Assembly: GCA_964580305.1 (NCBI GenBank)
Contig: CAZOKL010000033.1
Location: 1-21,953 of the forward strand
Length of the DNA stretch: 21,953 nt
Direction of reading: 5' to 3'
From: Phocaeicola_A sp964580305
Lineage (GTDB): Bacteria > Bacteroidota > Bacteroidia > Bacteroidales > Bacteroidaceae
This document shows, piece by piece, positions 1 through 7,186 of this stretch. The notes beneath the pieces were generated by a model, which saw only the letters and a list, made by a program, of their open reading frames with translations, had not been told where the DNA came from and did not search any database. Numbering within the stretch: the stretch's first letter is position 1; each line of letters opens with the position of its first letter. The position numbers were made by a program, and so were the translations under genes.

Positions 1-28
1 GAGGAGCCCGCCGCAGGGAAACGGGCAC

Positions 29-66
29 AAAAAAAGGTTGAGCCTCAACCGGTTCAACCTTTTTAT
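29..66 (-). terminator. Rho-independent terminator of rpsT
   Basis: On the minus strand this lies about 27 bases past the rpsT stop. The arms AAAAAGGTTGA (31-41) and TCAACCTTTTT (54-64) are perfectly complementary, and the transcript would end in a U run read from the A run at 29-35. A second stem, GGTTGAG (36-42) with CTCAACC (44-50), competes with the first and leaves a one-base loop, so the longer arm pair is the likelier fold. A/T runs on both sides could let it act in both directions. Confidence 0.8.
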
Positions 67-92
67 TTAGTTCTTGACAAGTTATATGCTTT

Positions 93-347
93 TTAAGCAA
101 GTCCTTGAATGTAAGCCGACAGTTTGGACTTCAGGTTTGCAGCCTTGTTCTTGTGAATCAGGTTTGTCTTTGCAGCCTTGTCCAAAATCTTCTGCACTGA
201 GGGATACAGGGCAACAGCCTCAGCTTTATCAGTGATGGAACGAAGCTTTCTCACAGCATTTCTCATGGTCTTGCCATAATATCTGTTGTGGAGTCTTCTT
301 TTTTCTGTTTGTCTAATTCTCTTAAGTGATGATTTATGATTTGCCAT
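93..347 (-). CDS. rpsT: 30S ribosomal protein S20
   Basis: This 84-residue, very basic protein is the primary 16S rRNA-binding protein S20 of the small ribosomal subunit. The sequence shows the usual S20 opening MANHKSSLKRIRQTEKRR, followed by helical segments rich in Lys, Arg and Ala and ending in the conserved AAxLKSKLSAYI region. The length is normal for the family. It lies 44 bases downstream of tRNA-Glu on the same strand with no terminator seen between them, so both are probably transcribed from the promoter at 529-559. A strong hairpin and U-run terminator follows the stop. The start is the only Met that gives the conserved N-terminus. Identification is firm. Confidence 0.97.
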   Translation of the reverse strand: MANHKSSLKRIRQTEKRRLHNRYYGKTMRNAVRKLRSITDKAEAVALYPSVQKILDKAAKTNLIHKNKAANLKSKLSAYIQGLA

Positions 348-391
348 CTCGACTAATCTTTATAAGTATGTTTTTAATCCGTTTATTCTTG

Positions 392-463
392 TAGCCCGTG
401 GGGGAATCGAACCCCCCTTTCAAGAATGAAAATCTTGCGTCCTAACCGATAGACGAACGGGCC
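392..463 (-). tRNA. tRNA-Glu (anticodon TTC)
   Basis: Read on the minus strand, the acceptor arms GGCCCGT and ACGGGCT pair over seven positions with one G-U at the end, followed by discriminator A. The D arm is GTTC..GGTTAG..GAC. The anticodon stem CAAGA/TCTTG encloses loop TTTTCAT, with anticodon TTC. The T arm GGGGG-TTCGATT-CCCCC is perfect. The 3' CCA is not encoded. It is the first gene of a short transcript continuing into rpsT. Confidence 0.96.
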
Positions 464-528
464 ATCCTTTTTTGCGTCAGCTCTCACTGCCGCACGGCGA
501 AAAATGCATTGTTTTTCGTTTGCGGATG

Positions 529-559
529 CAAATGTAGAGTGTTTTTCTGAATTGACCAA
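529..559 (-). promoter_or_regulatory. Bacteroidota-type promoter for tRNA-Glu and rpsT
   Basis: On the minus strand, TTG (557-559) is separated by 20 bases from TACATTTG (529-536). This matches the phylum consensus of TTG at -33 and TAnnTTTG at -7. Transcription would start near 522, about 60 bases before the mature tRNA 5' end. Confidence 0.7.
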
Positions 560-697
560 ACCTTTTTCGAAAATTTCTCGGCATTTTTTTCAATTCCCCC
601 AACATTCATGCACAAACCCCGCCGGTTACAAGCCCGTCAGGCAAGCCGTTCCGCACATACCGGCGGGCTTATCCGGTTCATTTCCAAGGTCATTGAG
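560..697. other. Non-coding stretch upstream of the first repeat array
   Basis: The interval from the tRNA promoter to recO is over 300 bases and I see no credible gene in it. An open frame crossing 504-830 has no family features and is low-complexity where it reads through the repeat array. The stretch holds an imperfect inverted repeat, AAGCCCG (630-636) with CGGGCTT (664-670), flanked by CCGG at 622-625 and 673-676. The rest of the interval is the array at 698-785 and the recO promoter. Confidence 0.5.
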
Positions 698-785
698 CGG
701 AAAGGAAGGCGGCCGACCACGGAAAGGAGGGCGGATGAGCACGGAAAGGAAGGCGCCCGGACGCGGCCTCCATGAGGCAAAAAAG
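698..785 (+). repeat. Array A: four 22-bp lattice units upstream of recO
   Basis: Units begin at 698, 720, 742 and 764, exactly 22 bases apart. The 14-bp cores are CGGAAAGGAAGGCG, CGGAAAGGAGGGCG, CGGAAAGGAAGGCG, and a degenerate opposite-orientation core beginning CGGCCTCC. Eight-base spacers follow each core; three spacers differ freely and the last is A-rich. The array is entirely non-coding and ends 42 bases before the putative recO -7 box. The same lattice recurs at 8405, 13148, 16848 and 21936. Confidence 0.8.
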
Positions 786-827
786 ACGCTTTTCGGGCCG
801 CCGGCCTCACAGCTCGGAGAAAAATGC

Positions 828-835
828 TAAATTTG
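828..835 (+). promoter_or_regulatory. Putative -7 box of recO promoter
   Basis: TAAATTTG matches TAnnTTTG and would place the transcription start near 842, giving a leader of about 27 bases before recO. No TTG is found at the usual -33 spacing, so the assignment rests on the -7 match and position. Confidence 0.45.
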
Positions 836-868
836 TGGTTCGGGAAAACAAGAAAAATTTAGAAAGGT

Positions 869-1594
869 ATGATGGAACACACCAGCGGCATCGTGCTGCG
901 CACCATAAAGTATAATGACACGTCGGTGATTGTCGACATCTTCACCGAGCGCCAGGGGCGCGTGTCCTACCTCGTCAGGCTCCCCCGCAGCAGGAGGAGC
1001 ACCCTGCGAAGCGTTTTCTTCCAGCCGCTCTCCATCTTGGAATATGAGTCCGACTACCGCCCGCGGCTGAATCTTCAGCACATGAAGGAAGTGCGCGTCG
1101 CCCACCTGTTTCACAGCCTGCCCTACGATGCGCGGAAGTCGGCCATCGCGCTCTTTCTGGCCGAATTTCTCTGCCACGCCCTGCGTGAAGAGACAGAAAA
1201 CGCACCGCTCTATGCCTACCTGACGCACTCCGTGCAGTGGCTGGACGGCTGCGACCGGGCGGCGGCCAACTTTCACCTGGTGTTCCTGATGCACCTGTCG
1301 CGCTTTCTGGGCCTCTATCCCAACATGGAGAACTATCGGCCGGGCGACGTCTTCGACCTGCGTGCCTCATGCTTCACCGGCCACCGGCCCCTGCACACCG
1401 ACGTGGTGCCCCCCGAGGAGGCGGCCCGCCTGGGCAAACTGATGCGCATGAACTATGACACGATGCACCTTTTCGAGATGAGCCGCACGGAGCGCAACCG
1501 CTGCGTGGAAATCATCCTGACCTACTACCGGCTGCATCTGCCCGGCTTCCCGGAGCTGAAATCGCTTGAGGTGCTGCGCGAGCTGTTTTCCTGA
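869..1594 (+). CDS. recO: DNA repair protein RecO
   Basis: RecO is the mediator that, with RecR, loads RecA onto SSB-coated single-stranded DNA in the RecF pathway and anneals complementary strands. The 241-residue product opens with the OB-fold typical of the family: GIVLRTIKYNDTSVIVDIFT at about residues 6-25, then GRVSYLVRLPRSRRS. It continues into a helical domain with FLAEFLCHALRE. It ends with the LHLPGFPELKSLEVLRELF tail common in Bacteroidota RecO. A four-Cys zinc motif, present in some RecO proteins, is not seen. Two adjacent Met codons (869, 872) are possible starts. The gene is monocistronic, between repeat array A and a long convergent hairpin. Confidence 0.93.
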   Translation: MMEHTSGIVLRTIKYNDTSVIVDIFTERQGRVSYLVRLPRSRRSTLRSVFFQPLSILEYESDYRPRLNLQHMKEVRVAHLFHSLPYDARKSAIALFLAEFLCHALREETENAPLYAYLTHSVQWLDGCDRAAANFHLVFLMHLSRFLGLYPNMENYRPGDVFDLRASCFTGHRPLHTDVVPPEEAARLGKLMRMNYDTMHLFEMSRTERNRCVEIILTYYRLHLPGFPELKSLEVLRELFS

Positions 1595-1604
1595 GAGGGA
1601 CAAC

Positions 1605-1672
1605 GCTTGAAGGGTGAAAAATGAAGAACTGCGATGCCGCAGGGTCTCATCTTCATTTTCCACCCTTCATGC
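1605..1672. terminator. Long hairpin between convergent recO and yqeY
   Basis: Arms at 1608-1627 and 1650-1669 are complementary at 19 of 20 positions, with one A/C mismatch (1617 against 1660). After a T/T mismatch the pairing extends by two GC pairs to 1605 and 1672. The loop contains a second small stem, CTGCG (1629-1633) with CGCAG (1638-1642). It fills nearly the whole space between the two stop codons and ends directly against the yqeY stop at 1673. There is no long U run, so a terminator or 3'-end-protecting role is inferred from position. Confidence 0.65.
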
Positions 1673-2131
1673 TTAATTCAAAAGCTCCTTCACCTTGGCA
1701 GAGATGGCGCGTCCTTCAGCCTTTCCGGCCAGACGTTTGGTGGCTGTGCCCATCACCTTGCCCATGTCTTTGGCGCCGGTGGCTCCCACTTCGGCAATGA
1801 TGTCCTTCAGGGCAGCTTCCAGCTCGGCTTCGGTCATCTGCTTGGGCAGATAGGCCTCAAGCACGTTCACCTGCGCCAGTTCGCCCTCGGCCAGGTCTTC
1901 ACGTCCCTGCCCGCGATAGATTTCAGCCGAGTCCTTGCCCTGCTTCACCAGTTTCTGGATGAGTTTCAGAGCCGTGTCGTCGGCCAGCGTGTCGTTGGCT
2001 CCCGGAGCGGTCTTGGCTTCGAGGAATACTTTCTTCACATTGCGCAAGGTCTCCAAACGGATTTTGTCCTTGGCCTTCATGGCCTCCTTGATGTCGTTGC
2101 TGATTTGGTCAAATAAACTCATAGTTGTCAT
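1673..2131 (-). CDS. GatB/YqeY domain-containing protein
   Basis: This protein of about 150 residues belongs to the YqeY family. The family resembles the C-terminal tRNA-binding tail domain of the GatB subunit of tRNA-dependent amidotransferase, but its stand-alone role is not established. Visible features are SLFDQISNDIKEAMKAKDK at the start, the central EIYRGQGREDLAEGE and LEAYLPKQMTEAE segments, and the closing MGKVMGTATKRLAGKAEGR..SAKVKELL, all typical of the family. Translation could begin at 2131 or at the third-codon-downstream Met at 2122; the latter gives the usual MSLFDQI opening. It is the last gene of the murG-to-yqeY run, 33 bases after ftsZ, and meets recO head-on across a long hairpin. 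Confidence 0.92.
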   Translation of the reverse strand: MTTMSLFDQISNDIKEAMKAKDKIRLETLRNVKKVFLEAKTAPGANDTLADDTALKLIQKLVKQGKDSAEIYRGQGREDLAEGELAQVNVLEAYLPKQMTEAELEAALKDIIAEVGATGAKDMGKVMGTATKRLAGKAEGRAISAKVKELLN

Positions 2132-2164
2132 TTCGTTTTTAGTTCGTAGATTCGTTTGTTTCTC

Positions 2165-3472
2165 TCAAAATCCCGTGATTATCCCGTCGTCGGGCATCGT
2201 CTGAGGCTGCTGCATCGGTGTGCTGACGGGGCCATCATCCGCAGCAACGTGTTTCGCCGCGATTTCGGAAAGCCTGACCCGGTTGCGGTTATAGGTGGGC
2301 GACTCCTCAACGGCATAAATCACATTGTCGTCGGCCAGAGCCTCGGGGGTGAAGATGTAGACATTGTGGCGCTTGAGCTTGTTTTCATTCTCCGGCAGGC
2401 CCTTATATGCGTTTTCAATTTTTTCGTCCTCGGCCTGGCGTGTGGCTTCTTCTTCCTCCTTGATAATCATATCAATGTTCTCGTCCATGAAGTTCTTCAC
2501 CTCGAATCCGGAAGCCAACAGCGTGATTTTGACCGAGTCGCCAAGCGACTCGTCATAGGCATATCCCCAGATGACTTTCACGTCGCGATTGAGACTGCGC
2601 ATAAATTCATTGATGGCACTAATCTCTTCCATGAGAAACCTGGACTGGTTGTTGTATGTCAGGTTCAGCAGCACGCGCTGTGCGTTGACAATGTCCGTGT
2701 CGTTGAGCAACGGCGAGTGGAGCGCATTCTTGATGGCCGTCGCCACGCGGTTCTCCCCTTTGCCCAGTCCGGTGCTGATGATGGCCACTCCGCCATTTTC
2801 CAACGTGCGTTTCACGTCGGCAAAGTCAAGATTCATCGGGCCCCAGATGGTAATGATTTCCACAATGCTCCGTGCGGCGACGGTCAGCGTGTCATCGGCC
2901 TTGGCAAACGCATTGTCGAACTCAAGGTCGGAATAGATGAAGCGCAGACGCTCGTTGTTGATGACCATCAGGGCATCGACGTGTTCCCGGATGGCTTCCA
3001 CACCCTTGAGCGCCTGAAGAATCTTATATCGTCCCTCGAAGCGGAAGGGCAGCGTGACGATGCCTATGGTGAGAATGCCCATATCCTTGGCCACACGGGC
3101 CACCACCGGGGCGGCTCCCGTGCCGGTGCCCCCACCCATACCGGCAGTGATGAACACCATATCCGTGCCGTCGTTGAGCAAATTCCGGATTTCATTGATG
3201 CTCTCCTCGGCCGCCGCTTTCGCCACGGCCGGGTCGCTGCCGGCACCAAGTCCTTTCGTCACGTTCGGGCCGAGTTGGAGCCTTGTTGCGATGGACGAGC
3301 GTGCCAGTGCCTGATTGTCCGTGTTGCAAAGGGCGAACGTCACGCCCTCGATTCCCTCATTATACATATGATTGACAGCGTTTCCACCGCCTCCGCCGAC
3401 ACCAATCACTTTAATGTTGCTCTTTGACTCATCGGTCAGTGAGTCGAAAGGCATTATATTATCATTTGTCAT
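2165..3472 (-). CDS. ftsZ: Cell division protein FtsZ
   Basis: FtsZ is the tubulin-like GTPase that forms the cytokinetic Z-ring at midcell. The 435-residue product shows the nucleotide loop GVGGGGGNAVN at about residues 24-34, the tubulin signature GGGTGTG at 113-119, and the T7 catalytic loop NLDFADV at 214-220, so GTP binding and hydrolysis look intact. The globular domain ends near residue 325. A charged linker follows (EEEEATRQAEDEKIENAYKG), then a tail ending DDGIITGF. That ending lacks the D-IP-FLR type peptide by which many FtsZ proteins bind FtsA. The gene follows ftsA, and the intervening space is partly lost in an assembly gap; yqeY follows 33 bases later. Expression is probably from upstream in the operon. 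Confidence 0.97.
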   Translation of the reverse strand: MTNDNIMPFDSLTDESKSNIKVIGVGGGGGNAVNHMYNEGIEGVTFALCNTDNQALARSSIATRLQLGPNVTKGLGAGSDPAVAKAAAEESINEIRNLLNDGTDMVFITAGMGGGTGTGAAPVVARVAKDMGILTIGIVTLPFRFEGRYKILQALKGVEAIREHVDALMVINNERLRFIYSDLEFDNAFAKADDTLTVAARSIVEIITIWGPMNLDFADVKRTLENGGVAIISTGLGKGENRVATAIKNALHSPLLNDTDIVNAQRVLLNLTYNNQSRFLMEEISAINEFMRSLNRDVKVIWGYAYDESLGDSVKITLLASGFEVKNFMDENIDMIIKEEEEATRQAEDEKIENAYKGLPENENKLKRHNVYIFTPEALADDNVIYAVEESPTYNRNRVRLSEIAAKHVAADDGPVSTPMQQPQTMPDDGIITGF

Positions 3473-3496
3473 ACACCTTTTTTATATTATGTAAAC

Positions 3497-5050
3497 TTAA
3501 TCATNNNNNNNNNNNNNNNNNNNNNNNNNNNNNNNNNNNNNNNNNNNNNNNNNNNNNNNNNNNNNNNNNNNNNNNNNNNNNNNNNNNNNNNNNNNNNNNN
3601 NNNNCACATCATTGTCTTCTGCGGCTTTCTGCACTTTCTTCTTGGCCTCATTGATGCGCTCCAAGGCTTGCAAGACACTTGCAGCAGCCTGCTCCATCTC
3701 CTTCTTGGCGTTGTTATTGATTTGATTCTCTATTTTCACTTTCTCCTCTTCTTCCTCGGCAAGTTTTCTGGCTGCCGCTGCCTTGGCTGTTGCGGCAGCC
3801 TCTTGTTCCTGGCGATTACGCTCTTCTTCCTCGCGACGATGTTTATCATCCTCTTCCTGCTGCTCAAACATGTCACGGGTGCCTGTCACTTTCTCCTGGC
3901 TGGCGCAATTTTCTTTCCCTGCGGCCAACAGGGCGAAAATCGTATTCCGGCGTCCGTCTGCCTCCAAGACTTTGGAATCGATGTATTTGACATCGGGAAT
4001 CACAAAGCTGGCTATGCGCACCTTGATGTAACCATTCTTCTGCTGCGTGAACGCATCAGACAAGTTACGCATATTGGAACCGCCACCCGTCACGATGATG
4101 CCTGCCGGCAACTTGTTCTCATAGCCTGACAGGGTTATCTGCCTGAGCACATTGGCCACAATTTCCTCCACACGTGCCGACACAATCTCATTGAGCAGTT
4201 TTGCCTTGATTTTACGCGTGTCGTTGACGGGATACTCGTCGTCGTCCGTGTTGACGCCGGGCATCGTGAATGCCGAACCATACTTGCATTTCAAAGTTTC
4301 TGCCTCGCCCTCTTCTATCTGCAACGAGCAGATGTCCTTGGTAATGTTATTGCTTCCCAACGGTATGACAGCCAGATGACGCAGGATGTATTTTTGGTAA
4401 ACAGCCACCGTGGTCGTGTCATAGCCAAAATCGACGAGCACACAGCCTGAACGCTTTTCGATGTCGGTCAGCACCACGTCGGCCAGTGCCATCGGAGCAA
4501 TGAAGAACCCGGCTATCTCGATGCCTGCCTGCTCAAAACAAGTCACAATGTTGCGTTTCACTGACGTACGGGCCACGACGTTCAGGAAGTGCCCTTCCAT
4601 CTGACTGCCCACCACGCCCACGGGGTCAGTGAGCTTCATGTTCTCCACTATATATTCCTGCGGCACCACATCCAGAATCTCCATATCCTTGTAACGGGTC
4701 TGGCGGTTGATGTCAATGAGATGCTGCACGTTTTCCTTTGAGATGATGGTCTCCACGCCCAACTGATCTGCCACGAAGTTCTTTGTTGAGTGCAAAGACT
4801 GGCCTCCGATGCCCACGTAGACCTTTGCTATCCCGACCTTCAGCTGCTTATTCAACTCATCGACGACGGCCCTAAGCTCCATCGCCGTCTTGTTGATGTT
4901 ATAAATAAGCCCCTTGCGGATGCAGTCTGAGGCATCTCCACTCGCATAAGCCAACACCTGAATGCTTCCGCCATCAATCTTTTTTCCGGCTATGCCTGTG
5001 ATTTTGGATGACCCCAGTTCGATAGCCACTATAAATTCTTTCGCTGTCAT
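3497..5050 (-). CDS. ftsA: Cell division protein FtsA (C-terminus lost in assembly gap)
   Basis: FtsA is the actin-like ATPase that tethers FtsZ to the membrane and recruits later division proteins. Visible parts are the phosphate-1 motif AIELGSSKI (residues 9-17), the 1C-type region, phosphate-2 VLVDFGYDTTT (204-214) and the adenosine motif IIVTGGGSNM (318-327). The actin-like core closes at GRRNTIFALLAAG near residue 379. Residues about 395-482 are a Glu/Lys/Ala/Gln-rich extension predicted to be coiled coil. After residue 482 the sequence enters 100 N (3505-3604), so the membrane-targeting end cannot be read. The nominal frame across the gap ends Asp-stop at 3497, but gap length and therefore frame are unknown. 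The gene lies 16 bases after ftsQ. Confidence 0.94.
   Translation of the reverse strand: MTAKEFIVAIELGSSKITGIAGKKIDGGSIQVLAYASGDASDCIRKGLIYNINKTAMELRAVVDELNKQLKVGIAKVYVGIGGQSLHSTKNFVADQLGVETIISKENVQHLIDINRQTRYKDMEILDVVPQEYIVENMKLTDPVGVVGSQMEGHFLNVVARTSVKRNIVTCFEQAGIEIAGFFIAPMALADVVLTDIEKRSGCVLVDFGYDTTTVAVYQKYILRHLAVIPLGSNNITKDICSLQIEEGEAETLKCKYGSAFTMPGVNTDDDEYPVNDTRKIKAKLLNEIVSARVEEIVANVLRQITLSGYENKLPAGIIVTGGGSNMRNLSDAFTQQKNGYIKVRIASFVIPDVKYIDSKVLEADGRRNTIFALLAAGKENCASQEKVTGTRDMFEQQEEDDKHRREEEERNRQEQEAAATAKAAAARKLAEEEEEKVKIENQINNNAKKEMEQAAASVLQALERINEAKKKVQKAAEDNDVXXXXXXXXXXXXXXXXXXXXXXXXXXXXXXXXXXD
3505..3604. other. Assembly gap (100 N) in the 3' end of ftsA
   Basis: Exactly 100 ambiguous bases, the usual placeholder for a scaffold gap of unknown or estimated size. 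It removes the C-terminal end of FtsA, including any amphipathic membrane-binding helix, and possibly sequence before ftsZ. Confidence 0.98.
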
Positions 5051-5066
5051 ATACTTACTTCCTTAC

Positions 5067-5804
5067 TTATTTCTTAGTACATATAATCTGATTGTTAAAC
5101 TCCAAACTGATGTGGGAGTACTTGTTCCATCCCACCTTGTTCAGCGCTTTCTTATAAAATGCCTTCAGGCGGGCCAACTTGACAGCCACATCCTTCGGTT
5201 TCCCCAAAAACACGATGTGCTCACCGACGCGGGGAGCCATCTCCAGCTCTCCAGACGGAGTGACACGTATCTGCTCAATCTGGTTTTCCCAGAACGCATC
5301 TTGCTGGATGCAAAGGCTCAAGTCTTGCAGCAACTGCGGGGCCGTTTTCTGCGTGACAGCCCCCGTGACCACGGGCAGGTGAACGGCATAGCCGGCACCG
5401 GGAATAATCTCACCCGTGACATCCAGATAAAACTGCTCGCCATTGTTTGCCATGACGCGCAGCACGGGCACGCGCTGGGCCACCTCCACGATGATGCGGC
5501 CAGAAGGTGTCTTGTAACACTCGACTTCCTTGATGAACGGACTTTCTTCCAGGTAAGCCTCGATGTCACGACAACGAATCGAGTCCATCTTCTTGCCCTG
5601 TGGATAGAGTTCACGGGCTTGCAGCAAACGTTTCAATCCAGCCTGGGTGACAAAGCCGGGGTCTTTCTGCTTGCCGACGTCGAGCACAAACTCCACACCG
5701 CTGCACACCACATCGGCAGGCTTACGATTAAACCAGGTCATCGCCAGGACCAGATAGGTCATGGTGAGCAGCACGACAACGGTTATGAGTATCTTCTTCA
5801 ACAT
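5067..5804 (-). CDS. ftsQ: Cell division protein FtsQ
   Basis: FtsQ is a bitopic inner-membrane protein of the divisome that joins early and late division components. The 245-residue product has a short cytoplasmic start (MLKK), one membrane segment at about residues 5-22 (ILITVVVLLTMTYLVLAM), and a periplasmic part. That part resembles a POTRA region (about residues 38-112, DIEAYLEESPFIKEVECYKTPSGRIIVEV), followed by the FtsQ beta domain with VPVLRVMANNGEQFYLDVTGEIIP. The cytoplasmic tail is much shorter than in E. coli, as is common in Bacteroidota. It overlaps the end of murC by 7 bases, which suggests coupled translation, and is followed by ftsA. Confidence 0.93.
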   Translation of the reverse strand: MLKKILITVVVLLTMTYLVLAMTWFNRKPADVVCSGVEFVLDVGKQKDPGFVTQAGLKRLLQARELYPQGKKMDSIRCRDIEAYLEESPFIKEVECYKTPSGRIIVEVAQRVPVLRVMANNGEQFYLDVTGEIIPGAGYAVHLPVVTGAVTQKTAPQLLQDLSLCIQQDAFWENQIEQIRVTPSGELEMAPRVGEHIVFLGKPKDVAVKLARLKAFYKKALNKVGWNKYSHISLEFNNQIICTKK

Positions 5805-7186
5805 GGTTCGCTCAATATCTCACAAAGTTCGGGTACACATCTGTCCAGGTCGCCGGCACCCAGCAGCACCAGCACTTCCGGACGCCTGGCACGAATCAGT
5901 GCGGGCACATCGGCCTTGCTGCAAAGCGTTTTCTCCACGCCCGGTGCCAAACGGTCATAGATGAGCCGGCTGGAAACGCCCTCGATGGGCTGTTCACGGG
6001 CCGGATAAATTTCCGTCAGGATGACTTCATCGAAAAGCGAGAGGCTGCGGGCGAAGTCTGCATAGAAGTCGCGCGTGCGGGTGTAGAGGTGCGGCTGGAA
6101 GAGTGCCGTTATCTTCCTGCCCTCATACAGTTCGCGGATGGACAAGGCGCTTTGGCGTATCTCGGCCGGATGATGGGCATAATCGGTAAGAAAAGCGCGC
6201 TCCGGAGTGCGTATCTTGAAGTCGAAGCGACGCTCCACGCCGCGATAACCGGCCATGCCGGCACGCAACTCTTCGGGGGTGACTCCGCAGAGCTGTGCCA
6301 AGGCCATAGCGGCAATGCCGTTGTCAATGTTGATGCTCACGGGCACTCCCAGACGGATGTCGCGCACCGTCTGCCACGGAGACACGAAGTCAAAGACAAT
6401 CTCTCCGCCACCGATGCGGATGTTCTCGGCATGAAAATCGCCATGCTCGCGCGAATATGTGTAGATGGTCACACCCTCGGGCACGTCGGGGCGCATCTCC
6501 AGCCCCTCATGCAGGATGAGGCAGCCGCCCGGCTGAATCAGAGTCGTGAACTTGCGGAAGCTCTCCAGATAGGCCTCCTTCGTGCCGTAAATGTCCAGAT
6601 GATCAGGGTCGGTGGCAGTGATGACGGCCATGTAGGGCGACAGGCAGTGGAATGAGCGGTCAAACTCATCGGCCTCAATCACCACCAGGTCACTCTCTTT
6701 CGAGAGCAGAAGGTTCGTTCCATAGTTCTGTGAGATGCCTCCCAGAAACGCCGTGCAGCCCACGTGCGACTGGTGCAGCAAGTGTGCCGTCATGGTCGAC
6801 GTCGTTGTCTTGCCGTGTGTTCCGGCCACGCACAACCCGCGACCGGAGCGTGTGATTGCGCCCAGCACCTGTGCCCGTTTGTGTATGTTGAAACCCCGCT
6901 CGGCAAAATAGAGGAGTTCCTTGTGGGTGGGCGGGATGGCCGGCGTATAGACAACCATCGTCGTGTCCGGATTCTTACAGGCTTGAGGAATGAGCGTCAC
7001 ATCTTCCTCAAAATGAATCAGCGCGCCCTCTTCCATCAGACGCAGGGTAAGCTCGCTCGGTGTGCGGTCATAGCCGGCCACAACCTTGCCCCGCGAAAGG
7101 AAATAGCGTTCCAACGCACTCATGCCGATGCCTCCGGCACCGATGAAATAGACGGATTGAAGGGTGTCAATGTCCATGATTGTCAC
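5798..7186 (-). CDS. murC: UDP-N-acetylmuramate--L-alanine ligase MurC
   Basis: MurC adds L-alanine to UDP-N-acetylmuramic acid with ATP, the first amino acid of the peptidoglycan stem peptide, in the cytoplasm. The 462-residue product begins with a Rossmann-like UDP-binding motif FIGAGGIGMSALE (about 14-26). It carries the ATP P-loop GTHGKTTT (122-129), the EADEFDRSF segment (171-179) and ATDPDHLDIYG (191-201). The C-terminal domain has DYAHHPAEI and LFQPHLYTRT, and the protein ends near GAGDLDR. All three Mur ligase domains are present at normal length. Translation may start at 7186 or at the Met at 7177; either overlaps murG, which implies translational coupling. ftsQ overlaps its 3' end. 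Confidence 0.97.
   Translation of the reverse strand: MTIMDIDTLQSVYFIGAGGIGMSALERYFLSRGKVVAGYDRTPSELTLRLMEEGALIHFEEDVTLIPQACKNPDTTMVVYTPAIPPTHKELLYFAERGFNIHKRAQVLGAITRSGRGLCVAGTHGKTTTSTMTAHLLHQSHVGCTAFLGGISQNYGTNLLLSKESDLVVIEADEFDRSFHCLSPYMAVITATDPDHLDIYGTKEAYLESFRKFTTLIQPGGCLILHEGLEMRPDVPEGVTIYTYSREHGDFHAENIRIGGGEIVFDFVSPWQTVRDIRLGVPVSINIDNGIAAMALAQLCGVTPEELRAGMAGYRGVERRFDFKIRTPERAFLTDYAHHPAEIRQSALSIRELYEGRKITALFQPHLYTRTRDFYADFARSLSLFDEVILTEIYPAREQPIEGVSSRLIYDRLAPGVEKTLCSKADVPALIRARRPEVLVLLGAGDLDRCVPELCEILSEPC

Noticed and set aside
1..28. GCCCG/CGGGC pair at the left edge as a feature
   Set aside because: Only 5 bp around a long loop, truncated by the window edge, with nothing to define it.
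698..785. CRISPR array as explanation of the regularly spaced repeats
   Set aside because: Spacers are only 8 bases, cores differ and flip orientation, only four units occur, and no cas genes are present.
504..830. Open frame of 108 codons between tRNA-Glu and recO
   Set aside because: It overlaps the tRNA promoter, reads through repeat array A, and has no family features; its lower part is the low-complexity translation of the 22-bp units.
2156..3427. 423-codon open frame opposite ftsZ
   Set aside because: It is antisense to an unmistakable FtsZ and has a composition expected from the complementary strand of a GC-rich gene.
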